Of a stretch of 64,000 bases of DNA, positions 39,771 to 49,494 are shown in pieces. Under the pieces are notes generated by a model, which saw only the letters and a program-made list of their open reading frames with translations, was not told the DNA's origin and searched no databases. The stretch lies in the NCBI RefSeq assembly GCF_002850745.1, contig NZ_KZ559466.1:224512-288511 (forward strand), written 5' to 3'. Position numbers and translations under genes: made by a program. Source of the DNA: Nonomuraea indica (GTDB taxonomy: Bacteria; Actinomycetota; Actinomycetes; Streptosporangiales; Streptosporangiaceae). Numbering within the stretch: position 1 is the first letter of the stretch; each line of letters begins with the position of its first letter.

Positions 39771-41836
39771 TGCGGGGCATGCTGCGCTCCAGGCTGACCC
39801 GGCTGGCGCTGGCCGCCGTCGTGGTGCTGCCGCTGCTGTACGCCGGCCTGTACCTGTGGTCGTTCTGGGACCCGCAGGGCAACCTCGACCGGGTGCCCGT
39901 CGCCCTGGTCATGGAGGACCGGCCCGCGACCGTGTCCGGCCGGACCCTGCACGCGGGCCGCGACCTGGCGGCCGAGCTGCGCGAACGGCGGGTCTTCGGC
40001 TGGCACGAGGCCACGGCGCGGCAGGCGGCCGACGGCGTGCGGGACGGCAGCTACTACCTGGCCCTGACCATCCCCGCCGACTTCAGCGCCCGCCTGGCCT
40101 CCCCCTCCGACGACCGGGCCACACCCTCGCCCGCCCACCTCGGCCTGCGCGTCGACACCGGCCGCAGCTACGTCGTCGGCAGCATCTCCGACGCCGTGTT
40201 CAACGAGGTACGGGCGGCCGCCGAGCGCACGGTCATCCACGACTACTTCGACCGGGTCTTCGTCTCCATCGGCGACATCCACGACCAGACCTCCGAGGCC
40301 GCCGACGGGGCGGGCGAGCTGCACGACGGCACGGTGCGGGCCGGGGACGGAGTCGCCAGGCTCACCACCGGCCTCGGCACCGCCGGGGCGGGCGCCCGCA
40401 GGCTCTCGGCCGGGCTGGACAGCGCGGGCGACGCCGTCACCCGGCTGCGCGACGGCTCCGCCCAGGTCACCGGCGGCCTCACCCGGGCCGCCAAGGGCGT
40501 CGGCGAGCTGAGCGGCGGCCTGGCCAGGCTGCGCCGCGACGGCACGGCCGAGCTGCGCAGGGGCGCCCGGCAGGCCGCCGACCAGGTGCACGCCCAGACC
40601 GGCGACGTCAACCGGATCGCCGACACCTACGTCCCCGTGCTGAACGAGTGGGGCCCCCGCGTCGCGGACGCGGCCGACAGGGTCGCCGAGCAGGCCGGGC
40701 GGATCGACGACCCGCGGGCGCCGGAGCTGAGCGCCGCCGCCCGCGAACTGGCCGAGTCCGCCCGCAAGGTCTCCGCCGTGGCCCCCGAGCTGGGGCCCCG
40801 GCTCGACGAGGTCCGGCGGCAGGTGAACGCGCTGGACGCCGGCCTGGCCAAGCTCGCCGACGGCGCCGCCACCGTCGACGCCAAGCTCGGCGAGGCCGGC
40901 CAGGGGGCCAGGAAGCTGCAGCAGGGCGCCACCAGGCTGCGCGACGGCTCCGCCAAGATCACCGGCGGCCTCACCAGGCTCGGCGGCGGCCTGACCGAGC
41001 TGGGCGACGGCGCCGACCGGCTCGCCACCGGCGTCGACCGGCTGCGGGACGGCGCCGGCCGGCTCGACAGGGGCCTCACCCGGCTGGCCGAGGGCTCCAA
41101 GGACCTGGCCGACGGCCTCGGCGACGGGGCCGAGCAGATCCCCGACTACGACCGCCGGGAGCGCGAGGCCCGCGCCGGCATGATGAGCGACCCCGTGCGC
41201 CTGGCCAAGCAGGTGGACAACGAGGTGCCCGACTACGGCACCGGCTTCGCCCCGTTCTTCCTGCCCCTGGCGCTCTGGGTGGGCGCGATGATCGCGTACA
41301 TGGTGCTCAGGCCGCTCAACCCGCGCCGCCTGGCGGGCACCACGGGGGCGGTGCGGATCGCGCTGGCGGGCTGGCTGCCCGCCATGGCGCTGGGCGCGGC
41401 ACAGGTCGTCGCGCTGGTCGCGGTGCTGAGGTTCGGCCTCGGCATGCGGGCGGCGCACTGGGCGGGCGTCGCGGGGCTGCTCCTGCTGACGGCGGCGGCG
41501 TTCCTCGCGGTCGTGCAGGCGGTCAACGCGCTGCTCGGACCACCGGGACGGGTCGTGGCGCTGGCGCTGCTCATGCTCCAGCTCACCTCCGCCGCCGGCA
41601 CCTACCCGATCGAGACCTCGCCCGGCTTCTTCCAGACCATCTCGCCGTGGCTGCCGATGAGCTGGGTGGTCGCGGCGCTGCGCCGGCTGGTCAGCGGCGG
41701 TGACCCCACCGTGGTGTGGCAGGCTTGCGGGGTGCTGATCACGTTCCTCGTCGCCGGTCTCGCGCTGACCACGCTCGCCGTGGAGCGCGGCCGTACCTGG
41801 TCGGTCAGGCGGCTGCACCCGGAGCTGGCGCTGTGA
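39770..41836 (+). CDS. YhgE/Pip-family membrane protein, ABC-2 permease-like
   Basis: A 688-residue protein: one N-terminal membrane helix (about 8-30), a large extracellular part (to about 490) and about five or six C-terminal helices (490-670) of ABC-2 permease type. The extracellular part has tandem coiled repeats (GGLTRLGGGLTELGDGADRLATG and similar, residues 170-270 and 350-460), the X-heptads of phage-infection-protein/YhgE proteins. The family is linked to ESX-type secretion or drug export in some bacteria; the function here is unknown. It starts in the stop of the ABC-like gene and overlaps tetR by 4 bp. Confidence 0.88.
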   Translation: MRGMLRSRLTRLALAAVVVLPLLYAGLYLWSFWDPQGNLDRVPVALVMEDRPATVSGRTLHAGRDLAAELRERRVFGWHEATARQAADGVRDGSYYLALTIPADFSARLASPSDDRATPSPAHLGLRVDTGRSYVVGSISDAVFNEVRAAAERTVIHDYFDRVFVSIGDIHDQTSEAADGAGELHDGTVRAGDGVARLTTGLGTAGAGARRLSAGLDSAGDAVTRLRDGSAQVTGGLTRAAKGVGELSGGLARLRRDGTAELRRGARQAADQVHAQTGDVNRIADTYVPVLNEWGPRVADAADRVAEQAGRIDDPRAPELSAAARELAESARKVSAVAPELGPRLDEVRRQVNALDAGLAKLADGAATVDAKLGEAGQGARKLQQGATRLRDGSAKITGGLTRLGGGLTELGDGADRLATGVDRLRDGAGRLDRGLTRLAEGSKDLADGLGDGAEQIPDYDRREREARAGMMSDPVRLAKQVDNEVPDYGTGFAPFFLPLALWVGAMIAYMVLRPLNPRRLAGTTGAVRIALAGWLPAMALGAAQVVALVAVLRFGLGMRAAHWAGVAGLLLLTAAAFLAVVQAVNALLGPPGRVVALALLMLQLTSAAGTYPIETSPGFFQTISPWLPMSWVVAALRRLVSGGDPTVVWQACGVLITFLVAGLALTTLAVERGRTWSVRRLHPELAL

Positions 41837-42399
41837 GCCGGCCGGACACCCGGGCCAGGGTGTTCGCCGCGGCGATCGACCTCATGGCCGAGCAGGGCTA
41901 CACCGCCACCACCGTCGAGGCCATCGCCGAACGGGCCGGGGTGGCCAAGGGCACCGTGTTCTACAACTTCGGCAGCAAGGAGGCGTTGTTCGCCGCGCTG
42001 CTGGAGCACTCGGTCGCCAGGCTGGCCGAGGCGCTGTCGCAGGCCGCCACCGGCGACAGCCCGCTCGCCCGGCTCGACAACGTGGTGCTCGGCCAGTTGC
42101 GCTTCTTCGACGAGCACGGGCCGCTGGCGCGGGTGCTGCTGGCCGAGATGTGGCGGACGGCCTGGCAGGAGGCGGTGGCCCGGCTGCGCGAGCACGCCCT
42201 CGGCGTCTACGCCGGCGTGCTGCGCGACGCCGTGGCGGCCGGCGACATCAGGCCCGGCCTGGACGTGGAGACGGCGGCCACGGCCCTGTTCGGCATGGTG
42301 CTGACCGTCTCCATCGAACGCCGGGCCCTCTACCCCGGCCGCCCGCTGGAGCAGACCCACGCGACGCTCCTGGAGCTGATGCACGGCCGTCTCAGGTGA
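41833..42399 (+). CDS. TetR-family transcriptional regulator
   Basis: A 188-residue one-domain repressor with the N-terminal HTH (ARVFAAAIDLMAEQGYTATTVEAIAERAGVAKGTVFYNFGSKEALFAALL) and a C-terminal ligand pocket/dimer domain with the TetR_C sequence YAGVLRDAVAAGDIRPGLDVE. The start GTG 41833 overlaps the stop of the YhgE gene as GTGA, so it is made with the transporter. Its likely target is the perfect palindrome at 39178-39201. The inducer is unknown. Confidence 0.92.
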   Translation: MSRPDTRARVFAAAIDLMAEQGYTATTVEAIAERAGVAKGTVFYNFGSKEALFAALLEHSVARLAEALSQAATGDSPLARLDNVVLGQLRFFDEHGPLARVLLAEMWRTAWQEAVARLREHALGVYAGVLRDAVAAGDIRPGLDVETAATALFGMVLTVSIERRALYPGRPLEQTHATLLELMHGRLR

Positions 42400-42499
42400 G
42401 CGCGAGGGGCGGCGCGGCGTCGAGGTCGATGCGGGTGGAGTCGGACACCGGCACCGGCGTCACCCCGGTCGCCGGGCGGCACCGCTCTCGTGCCGCGGC

Positions 42500-43093
42500 T
42501 CAGGTGGCCGCCAGGACGCGGGACTGGACGACGCGGCCGAGACCGTCGAGGGCGACGAGCGTCTTGACCGGGTCGGCGCCGGGGCCGCTCGCGCCCGCCC
42601 AGGCGACCGTGACGTAGTGTCCGAGCGCCCGCGCCGCCGCCCGGCTGCGCGAGGCGTCGAACGGGACCGCCTGCCGGACGAAGCCGTCCTCGGCGAGCGC
42701 GGCCACCAGCGCGTCGGCCGCCCGCCCGTCGGGCAGGTTGAAGATGACGAACTGGCCGGCGTCGCCCGACGCGCTCGTGTACGTGGCGCGCAGCGCCTGG
42801 GTGCAGCCCGTCGCGGTGACGCCCCACAGGGCCTCGTCGCAGTCGTCGAGCTGCTCGGCGGAGGCGCGGGCGAGCGTGCCGAGCGTCCGGCCGGCCGGCG
42901 TGAACACCTCGTCCAGCCGCAGCGGCGCCGCGTCGGCCTGCCGCGAGCCGATCAGCGCGTACAGGGCCGAGGTGGGCTCGCCGGTGAAGGCGGCGGGCCG
43001 GGGCTCGGCGCGGCCCCACCACAGCCAGGCGCCGGCGGCCAGCACCGCGAGCCCGGCCAGGGCCGCCAGCGGGACGACGAGACGGCGCGACAT
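42500..43093 (-). CDS. Membrane-anchored protein, paralogue of upstream neighbour
   Basis: A 197-residue protein with one N-terminal helix (MSRRLVVPLAALAGLAVLAAGAWLWW) and an extracellular domain. Two cysteines in DDCDEALWG and TGCTQALRATYTS and the words GQFVIFNLPDGRAADALV and ALGHYVTVAW recur in the gene just upstream, so the two arose by duplication. I do not know the family. It begins in the stop codon of the upstream paralogue (TGATG), so they are coupled. It is the last gene of the lgt group. Confidence 0.78.
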   Translation of the reverse strand: MSRRLVVPLAALAGLAVLAAGAWLWWGRAEPRPAAFTGEPTSALYALIGSRQADAAPLRLDEVFTPAGRTLGTLARASAEQLDDCDEALWGVTATGCTQALRATYTSASGDAGQFVIFNLPDGRAADALVAALAEDGFVRQAVPFDASRSRAAARALGHYVTVAWAGASGPGADPVKTLVALDGLGRVVQSRVLAAT

Positions 43094-43929
43094 CAGGACG
43101 CCGGTCCCGTGATCGTGACGACCCTCCGGTAGACGGCCTTCTCGGCGCCTCGCAGGGTGATCGCCAGAGCGACGAAGTCGTCGCGGGTGGTCGGCTCGGC
43201 GCCGTCGGCCCTGCCGTACCAGACGAGCCCGACGTAGTGGCCGAGCGCGTATCCGGCCGCCTCGGTGTGCCCGCCGGCCGGGAAGGCGGCGCCCTGGGCG
43301 GTCAGCGAGCGGGTCCAGCCGCCCCGGTAACCGGTCTTCAGCCGCTCGACCAGCTCGGCGGCGGCTCGGCTGTCGCGCAGGTTGAGCAGGGTGTACTGGC
43401 CGACGTAGCGGCCGTCGGCGGTGGTGTAGAGGCCGCGGGCGGCCTGGTTGCACTCGGCGTCCGCGACCAGTTCGAGCAGGGCCTCGCCCCACAGGGCCGC
43501 CGCGCAGTCGGCGTCGACCTGCTTGGCCACGAGCCTCAGCCGCAGCTTCTTCTCCCCCGCCAGGGTCTTGCTCGCGAAGACCTCCTTCTCGGTGAGCGGC
43601 TTGGCGTCCTTGGCCCGGTCGGCGATCGGGTCGAACAGCTTGGACGCGGCCCACCCCTGGTAGGAGGAGGGGAGCCCGCTGTCGCCCTCGCCCACGGCGG
43701 CGCTGGCCGGGCGGTCGGAGACGTAGCCGCCGCCGAGCGAGAGGATGACGGCGGCCAGCCCGCAGGCTCCGGCGACCGCGCCGAGGACCGAGGCGATGAT
43801 GACGAGCAGACGCTGCTGCTCCGGTCTGAGCCCCCAGTCGGTGAGCAGCGGGAACTGCCAGTCGGAGCGCGGCGTGCGGCGCCGTTTGCGCGCGGCCGTC
43901 CGGGTGGGGGGCTGTCCGCTTCCGGTCAC
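43093..43929 (-). CDS. Membrane protein with basic N-terminus, paralogue of downstream neighbour
   Basis: A 279-residue protein: a basic cytosolic head of about 40 residues (TRTAARKRRRTPRSD), a membrane helix (about 45-70), and an extracellular domain with paired cysteines (DADCAAALWG, DAECNQAARGLYTT) and ALGHYVGLVWYGRA, shared with the 197-residue neighbour. The function is unknown. GTG 43929 overlaps the stop of the VIT-like gene (GTGA), supporting this start over in-frame codons up to 44097. Confidence 0.78.
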   Translation of the reverse strand: MTGSGQPPTRTAARKRRRTPRSDWQFPLLTDWGLRPEQQRLLVIIASVLGAVAGACGLAAVILSLGGGYVSDRPASAAVGEGDSGLPSSYQGWAASKLFDPIADRAKDAKPLTEKEVFASKTLAGEKKLRLRLVAKQVDADCAAALWGEALLELVADAECNQAARGLYTTADGRYVGQYTLLNLRDSRAAAELVERLKTGYRGGWTRSLTAQGAAFPAGGHTEAAGYALGHYVGLVWYGRADGAEPTTRDDFVALAITLRGAEKAVYRRVVTITGPAS

Positions 43930-44630
43930 AGGCCCGCCGCCCCGATCAGGTTGCCGAGCGCGAACGTGAGCCCGGCCGCCAGCGCGCCGACGAGCAGCTG
44001 GCGCAGGCCGGAGTACCACCAGGTGCGCGCCGTGACCGTCGAGACCAGCGCGCCCGCGCCGAACAGCGCGACGCACGACACCACGGCGGACACCCACAGC
44101 TCGGCCACGCCGAACAGGTAGGACACCAGCGGCAGGATCGCCCCCGCGGCGAACGACAGGAACGACGAGACGGCCGCCACCGTGGGCGAGGGCAGGTCGG
44201 CGGGATCGACGCCGAGCTCGTTCCGGCTGTGCACGCGCAGCGCGCGCTCGGGGTCACGCGAGATCTGGGCGGCCACCTCGGCCGCGGTGTCGGGGGCGAC
44301 TCCCTGGTCGACGAGGGCCTGGGCCAGCTCGGCCTGCTCGGCTTCGGGATGCCGCTCCAGCTCACGTCGCTCGACGGCGATCTCGGCCAGGGCCAGCTCG
44401 CGCTGGCTGGCCACGGAGACGTACTCGCCGCCGGCCATGGAGAACGCGCCCGCCGCCAGCCCGGCGCCGCCGGCGAGCAGGATGATCGTGGTGTCGGAGG
44501 TGCCGCCGGCGACGCCGGCGATGAGCGCGAAGTTGGACACCAGCCCGTCCATCGCGCCGAACACCGACGGCCGCAGCCAGCCGCCGGTGACGTCACGGTG
44601 CTGGTGGTGCTGCTCCGCGCGCCCGGTCAT
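43926..44630 (-). CDS. VIT/CCC1-family metal transporter
   Basis: A 234-residue membrane protein of the vacuolar iron transporter type. The first helices carry SVFGAMDGLVSNFALIAGVAGGTSD and GLAAGAFSMAGGEYVSVASQRE, the cytosolic domain is rich in Glu (ELERHPEAEQAELAQALVDQG), and three helices follow. Relatives move Fe2+ or Mn2+; direction in bacteria is thought to be export from the cytosol. It overlaps lgt by 4 bp (ATGA) and the following membrane protein by 4 bp. Confidence 0.9.
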   Translation of the reverse strand: MTGRAEQHHQHRDVTGGWLRPSVFGAMDGLVSNFALIAGVAGGTSDTTIILLAGGAGLAAGAFSMAGGEYVSVASQRELALAEIAVERRELERHPEAEQAELAQALVDQGVAPDTAAEVAAQISRDPERALRVHSRNELGVDPADLPSPTVAAVSSFLSFAAGAILPLVSYLFGVAELWVSAVVSCVALFGAGALVSTVTARTWWYSGLRQLLVGALAAGLTFALGNLIGAAGL

Positions 44631-45754
44631 CGCGCGTTCTTCTCCTCCGGCACTGCCACCCTGTCGGACGCCGCCGTCGCCTCGGGGCCCGCGGTGCCCT
44701 CCGTGCCGTCGAGGTCGCCCGCGGCGGCGCTCTTCGGCCCTTCGGGGCTCTTGGGGCCTTCCACGTCCTCCAGACTATCCGCGCCCTCGGGATGATCAGC
44801 GCCCGAGGACTCGCCGGGCCCGTCGCCGCCGGACGGGTCCGCCGGGCGGCGCAGCTCGTCCTCGTCGGCCTGGTCGGCCGGGTGGGCCGGATCGGCCGCC
44901 GCCCCGTCGTCGCCCTGCGCCGAGGCCGGGACCACGATCTCCGCGGTGTCCTTGCCGCGGGTCGCCCACAGGTAGATCAGCGCACCGGCGAACACGACGA
45001 TCGACGTCCACTGGTTGATCCGCAGCCCCAGGAACGTCACCGCGTGGTCCACGCCGCCGACCGGGTCGATCCGCAGCCCCTCGATCCAGAAGCGTCCCAG
45101 CGTGTAACCGGCCACGTAGAGGGCGAACAGCCGGCCGTGGCGCAGCGAGAACCACTTGCCGGCCAGGATCAGCGCGAAGCCCAGGGCGACGTTCCAGATC
45201 GACTCGTACAGGAAGGTCGGGTGGTAGAGCACGCCCGGCTCGCCGCCGTGCCGGACGTCGATCTCCAGCCCCCACGGAAGCGTCGTGGGACCGCCGTACA
45301 GCTCCTGGTTGAACCAGTTGCCCCAGCGGCCGATGGCCTGCGCGAACGCGATGCCGGGCGCGACCGTGTCCGCCACGGCGCTCAGCGACAGGCCGCGGCG
45401 GCGGCAGGCGATCCACACGCCCACGCCGCCCAGGGCGATGGCCCCCCAGATGCCGAGCCCGCCCTCCCAGATGAACAGCGCCTGGTAGGGCTTCTTGATC
45501 GCACGATCGCCGAAGTAGGTCTGCCAGTCGGTGATGACGTGGTAGAGGCGGCCGCCGATCAACCCGAAGATCACCGCGGGGACCGCGATGTCGATGATCG
45601 TGCCGCTCTGGCCGCCTCGGGCGCGCCAGCGGCGCTCACTCAGCCAGACGGCGACGACGACACCGAGGACGATGCACAGGGCGTAGGCCCGGATCGGGAT
45701 GAACCCGAGATACCAGACCCCCTCGGAGGGGCTGGGAATCGAGGCAAGGGGCAT
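44627..45754 (-). CDS. lgt: Prolipoprotein diacylglyceryl transferase
   Basis: Lgt moves diacylglycerol from phosphatidylglycerol to the lipobox Cys of prelipoproteins, in the cell membrane. The 375-residue protein has about seven helices; GRWGNWFNQELYGGPT is the Lgt signature with the essential Arg/Asn/Glu, and HPTFLYES and GRFWIEGLR follow. About 110 residues after the last helix are acidic and Pro/Gly-rich, a cytosolic tail absent from the enterobacterial enzyme. ATG 45754. It serves the several lipoproteins encoded in this window. Confidence 0.95.
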   Translation of the reverse strand: MPLASIPSPSEGVWYLGFIPIRAYALCIVLGVVVAVWLSERRWRARGGQSGTIIDIAVPAVIFGLIGGRLYHVITDWQTYFGDRAIKKPYQALFIWEGGLGIWGAIALGGVGVWIACRRRGLSLSAVADTVAPGIAFAQAIGRWGNWFNQELYGGPTTLPWGLEIDVRHGGEPGVLYHPTFLYESIWNVALGFALILAGKWFSLRHGRLFALYVAGYTLGRFWIEGLRIDPVGGVDHAVTFLGLRINQWTSIVVFAGALIYLWATRGKDTAEIVVPASAQGDDGAAADPAHPADQADEDELRRPADPSGGDGPGESSGADHPEGADSLEDVEGPKSPEGPKSAAAGDLDGTEGTAGPEATAASDRVAVPEEKNAR

Positions 45755-45780
45755 GTCAGGTGAGGGTAGCGGACGCGGGG

Positions 45781-46533
45781 CTACTTGGCCGCCTTCGTGA
45801 CCTGTTCGCGCAACTCCTGCGGCGTGAAGATGACCTGGCTGTCCATGACGATGCCGTCGAGCTTGACGGTGGGCGTGCCCTCGATCTTCGCTTCCTTGCC
45901 GGTCTTGTCGCTGAAGGAGATCTGGGCGTTGGCGTGCTTCTGGCCCTTGACGCAGCTCTCGAAGTCGGGCGAGGTCACCCCCGCCTCCTTGCCCCAGCTC
46001 ACCATGTCGTCGACCTTGAAGCCCTCGGCGGCCTCGCTCGGCTGGTTGGCGAACAGCAGGTCGTGGAAGGCCATCCACTGCTTGCCGTCGGCCACGCAGC
46101 GGGCGGCGGCGCCGGCGCGGACGGAGTTGCCGCGCGTGGGCTCCTGGCTGAAGATCGTGATCGGGTGGAAGACGACCTTGGCCTTGCCCTCGGCGGCGAG
46201 GTTCTTGAACGTCTGGCCGCTGACCTCCTCCAGCTGCTTGCACGCCGGGCACTGGAAGTCTTCGTAGATGTCGATGACGGGCTTGGTGACACCCTGCTTG
46301 GCCATCACCACCGAGCCGTTGGCGTCGACCGTGATCGGGGCCAGCGGCGCCGCCGCCTCCTCCGACTTGGACTGGCTGAAGGACCACAGCCAGCCGGCGC
46401 CGATGGCCGCCACGGCGACCACGCCGGCGGTGGTGTAGGTGACGATGCGCTTGCGCTTCTCCCGCGCCCGGTCGGCGGCCTGCTGCTCCTTGATCCGCTC
46501 GCGTGCCGTCTTCTGGCGCTCGCCCTTGCTCAT
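45781..46533 (-). CDS. DsbA-like thiol-disulfide oxidoreductase, membrane-anchored
   Basis: A 250-residue protein with a basic coiled head (1-30), one helix (31-52) and an extracellular thioredoxin-fold domain with the redox motif C95-P-A-C98 and the cis-Pro loop EGTPTVKL. It likely oxidises or isomerises disulfides in exported proteins. The start overlaps the stop of the MauE-like gene (ATGA), so the two are coupled and are probably redox partners. It is 26 bp upstream of lgt. Confidence 0.9.
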   Translation of the reverse strand: MSKGERQKTARERIKEQQAADRAREKRKRIVTYTTAGVVAVAAIGAGWLWSFSQSKSEEAAAPLAPITVDANGSVVMAKQGVTKPVIDIYEDFQCPACKQLEEVSGQTFKNLAAEGKAKVVFHPITIFSQEPTRGNSVRAGAAARCVADGKQWMAFHDLLFANQPSEAAEGFKVDDMVSWGKEAGVTSPDFESCVKGQKHANAQISFSDKTGKEAKIEGTPTVKLDGIVMDSQVIFTPQELREQVTKAAK

Positions 46534-47081
46534 CGGACTGTCTCCTCCTCGTGCTCGTCATGTCGTGCGTCGGCCTCTCGTGCGGCGGAGCCGGTCAGAC
46601 CGAGGGCCGCGTCGAGCGCGTAACGCCCCGGCGGGAACCTGACCACCCAGCCGCCCAGCAGCACGAGCCCGAAGTCGCGCACGATGTCGAGCAGGTAGGT
46701 CGGCTCCTGCCCGGCCGCCAGCTCCCCGCCCCCGCCGAAGCAGCCGCAGTCGATCCGCAGCCCGTTGGCCCACGCCCAGGCGATGCCGAAGACGAACGCG
46801 AACATGAGCAGTGTCGCGACCGCCCCGGCCACCCTGGTCAGCAGGCCGACCACCAGCAGCACGCCGACCACGATCTCCAGCATCGGCAGGACGTAGCCCA
46901 CCGCCGTGGCGATGTCCTCGGGCAGCAACCGGTACGCCTTGACCGCCACCACCGAGTCCCACGGCTTGGTGACCTTGAGCCCACCGGACACGATCAGCAC
47001 CCCGCCCAGGACCAGCCGGGCGGCGGTCGTCACCCAGGGTATCGCCGTTCTGGCGTTACGTGACACCGGCAACGCGATCAC
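46530..47081 (-). CDS. MauE/DoxX-family redox-associated membrane protein
   Basis: A 183-residue protein with four helices of the DoxX/MauE type and a conserved-looking Cys pair in RIDCGCFGGGG between helices 3 and 4. MauE-like proteins appear to pass electrons across the membrane to thioredoxin-like partners, and the coupled downstream gene encodes such a partner (DsbA-like). The 148-bp gap toward trpA (47082-47229) should hold the promoter for this minus-strand group. Confidence 0.88.
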   Translation of the reverse strand: MIALPVSRNARTAIPWVTTAARLVLGGVLIVSGGLKVTKPWDSVVAVKAYRLLPEDIATAVGYVLPMLEIVVGVLLVVGLLTRVAGAVATLLMFAFVFGIAWAWANGLRIDCGCFGGGGELAAGQEPTYLLDIVRDFGLVLLGGWVVRFPPGRYALDAALGLTGSAAREADARHDEHEEETVR

Positions 47082-47229
47082 AGCTCATCTCCTTGTCTAC
47101 GGCCTCCGGACCGCACAGTATCCGGAGCACATCCGATCACGGGCCGAATAAGCGGCGGCTAAGGGGGAAACCGCCAGGCCGGAGGCCGGAAACGGGCCCG
47201 GGCGCGCCGGGAGGGACGATCATCGGCGC

Positions 47230-48030
47230 TCAGCCGCGGGAGCGGACGCCCTGCGCCATCTCGCGGGCCAGCTCGCCGATCGAGACGCGACCGGCCTGCT
47301 CGTCGGGCGCGTCGAGCATGCGGCGGATGAACGCCGAGCCGACGATGACGCCGTCGGCGTACGCGGCCACCTCGGCGGCCTGCGCGCCGGTGCCGACGCC
47401 CAGACCCACGCACACCGGCAGGTCGGTGTGCGCCCGGGTGCGCTTGACCAGGTCGCCGGCGGCGACGTTGACGCTCTCACGCGCGCCTGTGACGCCCATC
47501 AGGGACGCCGCGTAGACGAACCCGGTGCAGCACTCGACGACGGCCTGGATGCGCTCGTCGGTCGAGCTGGGCGCCACCAGGAAGACGGTGTCGATGCCGG
47601 CGGCGGCCGACGCCTCGCGCCAGGGGCCCGCCTCCTCGGGGGTCAGGTCGGGCGTGATGGTGCCGACGCCGCCCGCGGCGGCGAGGTCGCGCGCGAACCG
47701 GTCGGCGCCGTAGCGGTCGATCGGGTTCCAGTACGTCATGACGAGCGTCGCCGCGCCCGTGGCCGCCACGCCCTCGACCGTGCGCATGACGTCGGCGATG
47801 CGGGTGCCGTTGGTCAGCGAGCGGTGCACCGCGTCCTGGATGGTCGGGCCGTCCATGAGCGGGTCGGAGTAGGGCAGGCCGATCTCGATGACGTCGCAAC
47901 CGGCCTCGACCAGGGCGGCGGCGGCGGCGATGGCGCCGTCCTTGGACGGGAAGCCCGCGGGGAGGTAGCCGACGAGCGCCGCGCGGTTGTCCGCCTTCGC
48001 CTTGGCGAACACCGTCTGAAGAGTTGTCAT
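47230..48030 (-). CDS. trpA: Tryptophan synthase alpha chain
   Basis: TrpA splits indole-3-glycerol phosphate into indole and glyceraldehyde 3-phosphate and sends indole to TrpB. The 266-residue product has the catalytic Glu49 (DVIEIGLPYSDP) and Asp60 (LMDGPTIQDA), at the canonical numbers. The usual tight coupling to trpB is missing: 220 bp lie between the two genes. A 20-codon frame ends in the start codon of trpA as ATGA. Confidence 0.95.
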   Translation of the reverse strand: MTTLQTVFAKAKADNRAALVGYLPAGFPSKDGAIAAAAALVEAGCDVIEIGLPYSDPLMDGPTIQDAVHRSLTNGTRIADVMRTVEGVAATGAATLVMTYWNPIDRYGADRFARDLAAAGGVGTITPDLTPEEAGPWREASAAAGIDTVFLVAPSSTDERIQAVVECCTGFVYAASLMGVTGARESVNVAAGDLVKRTRAHTDLPVCVGLGVGTGAQAAEVAAYADGVIVGSAFIRRMLDAPDEQAGRVSIGELAREMAQGVRSRG

Positions 48031-48089
48031 GATCGTCCGTTCTCAGTGGTCGAGGCCGCTACGCCGCCGCTGCCGCCCTCGCGCTCCAT
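48027..48089 (-). CDS. Possible 20-residue leader frame coupled to trpA
   Basis: In the trpB-trpA spacer an ATG at 48089 opens a 20-codon frame (MEREGGSGGVAAS...) whose TGA overlaps the trpA ATG. GGAGGAGGGG stands about 20 bp before it. It might help ribosomes to reach trpA. It contains no Trp codons, so it is not a Trp attenuator. The rest of the spacer 48090-48250 is GC-rich without visible features. Confidence 0.25.
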   Translation of the reverse strand: MEREGGSGGVAASTTENGRS

Positions 48090-48250
48090 GGTGCCATCGC
48101 CCGCCGCCCCTCCTCCGGAGCCGCCGCCGGTGTCGCCGCGACGCCGCCGCCGGGGATGCGTGGTGTCACCCGCCGGCCGCGACGCCGGTGCCGCCGCCGA
48201 GGTCCGCCGGGCGCCGTACGGCCGCACGCGCGCGCGTGGCGACCGTGGCG

Positions 48251-49492
<1,242 letters not shown>

Positions 49493-49494
49493 TG

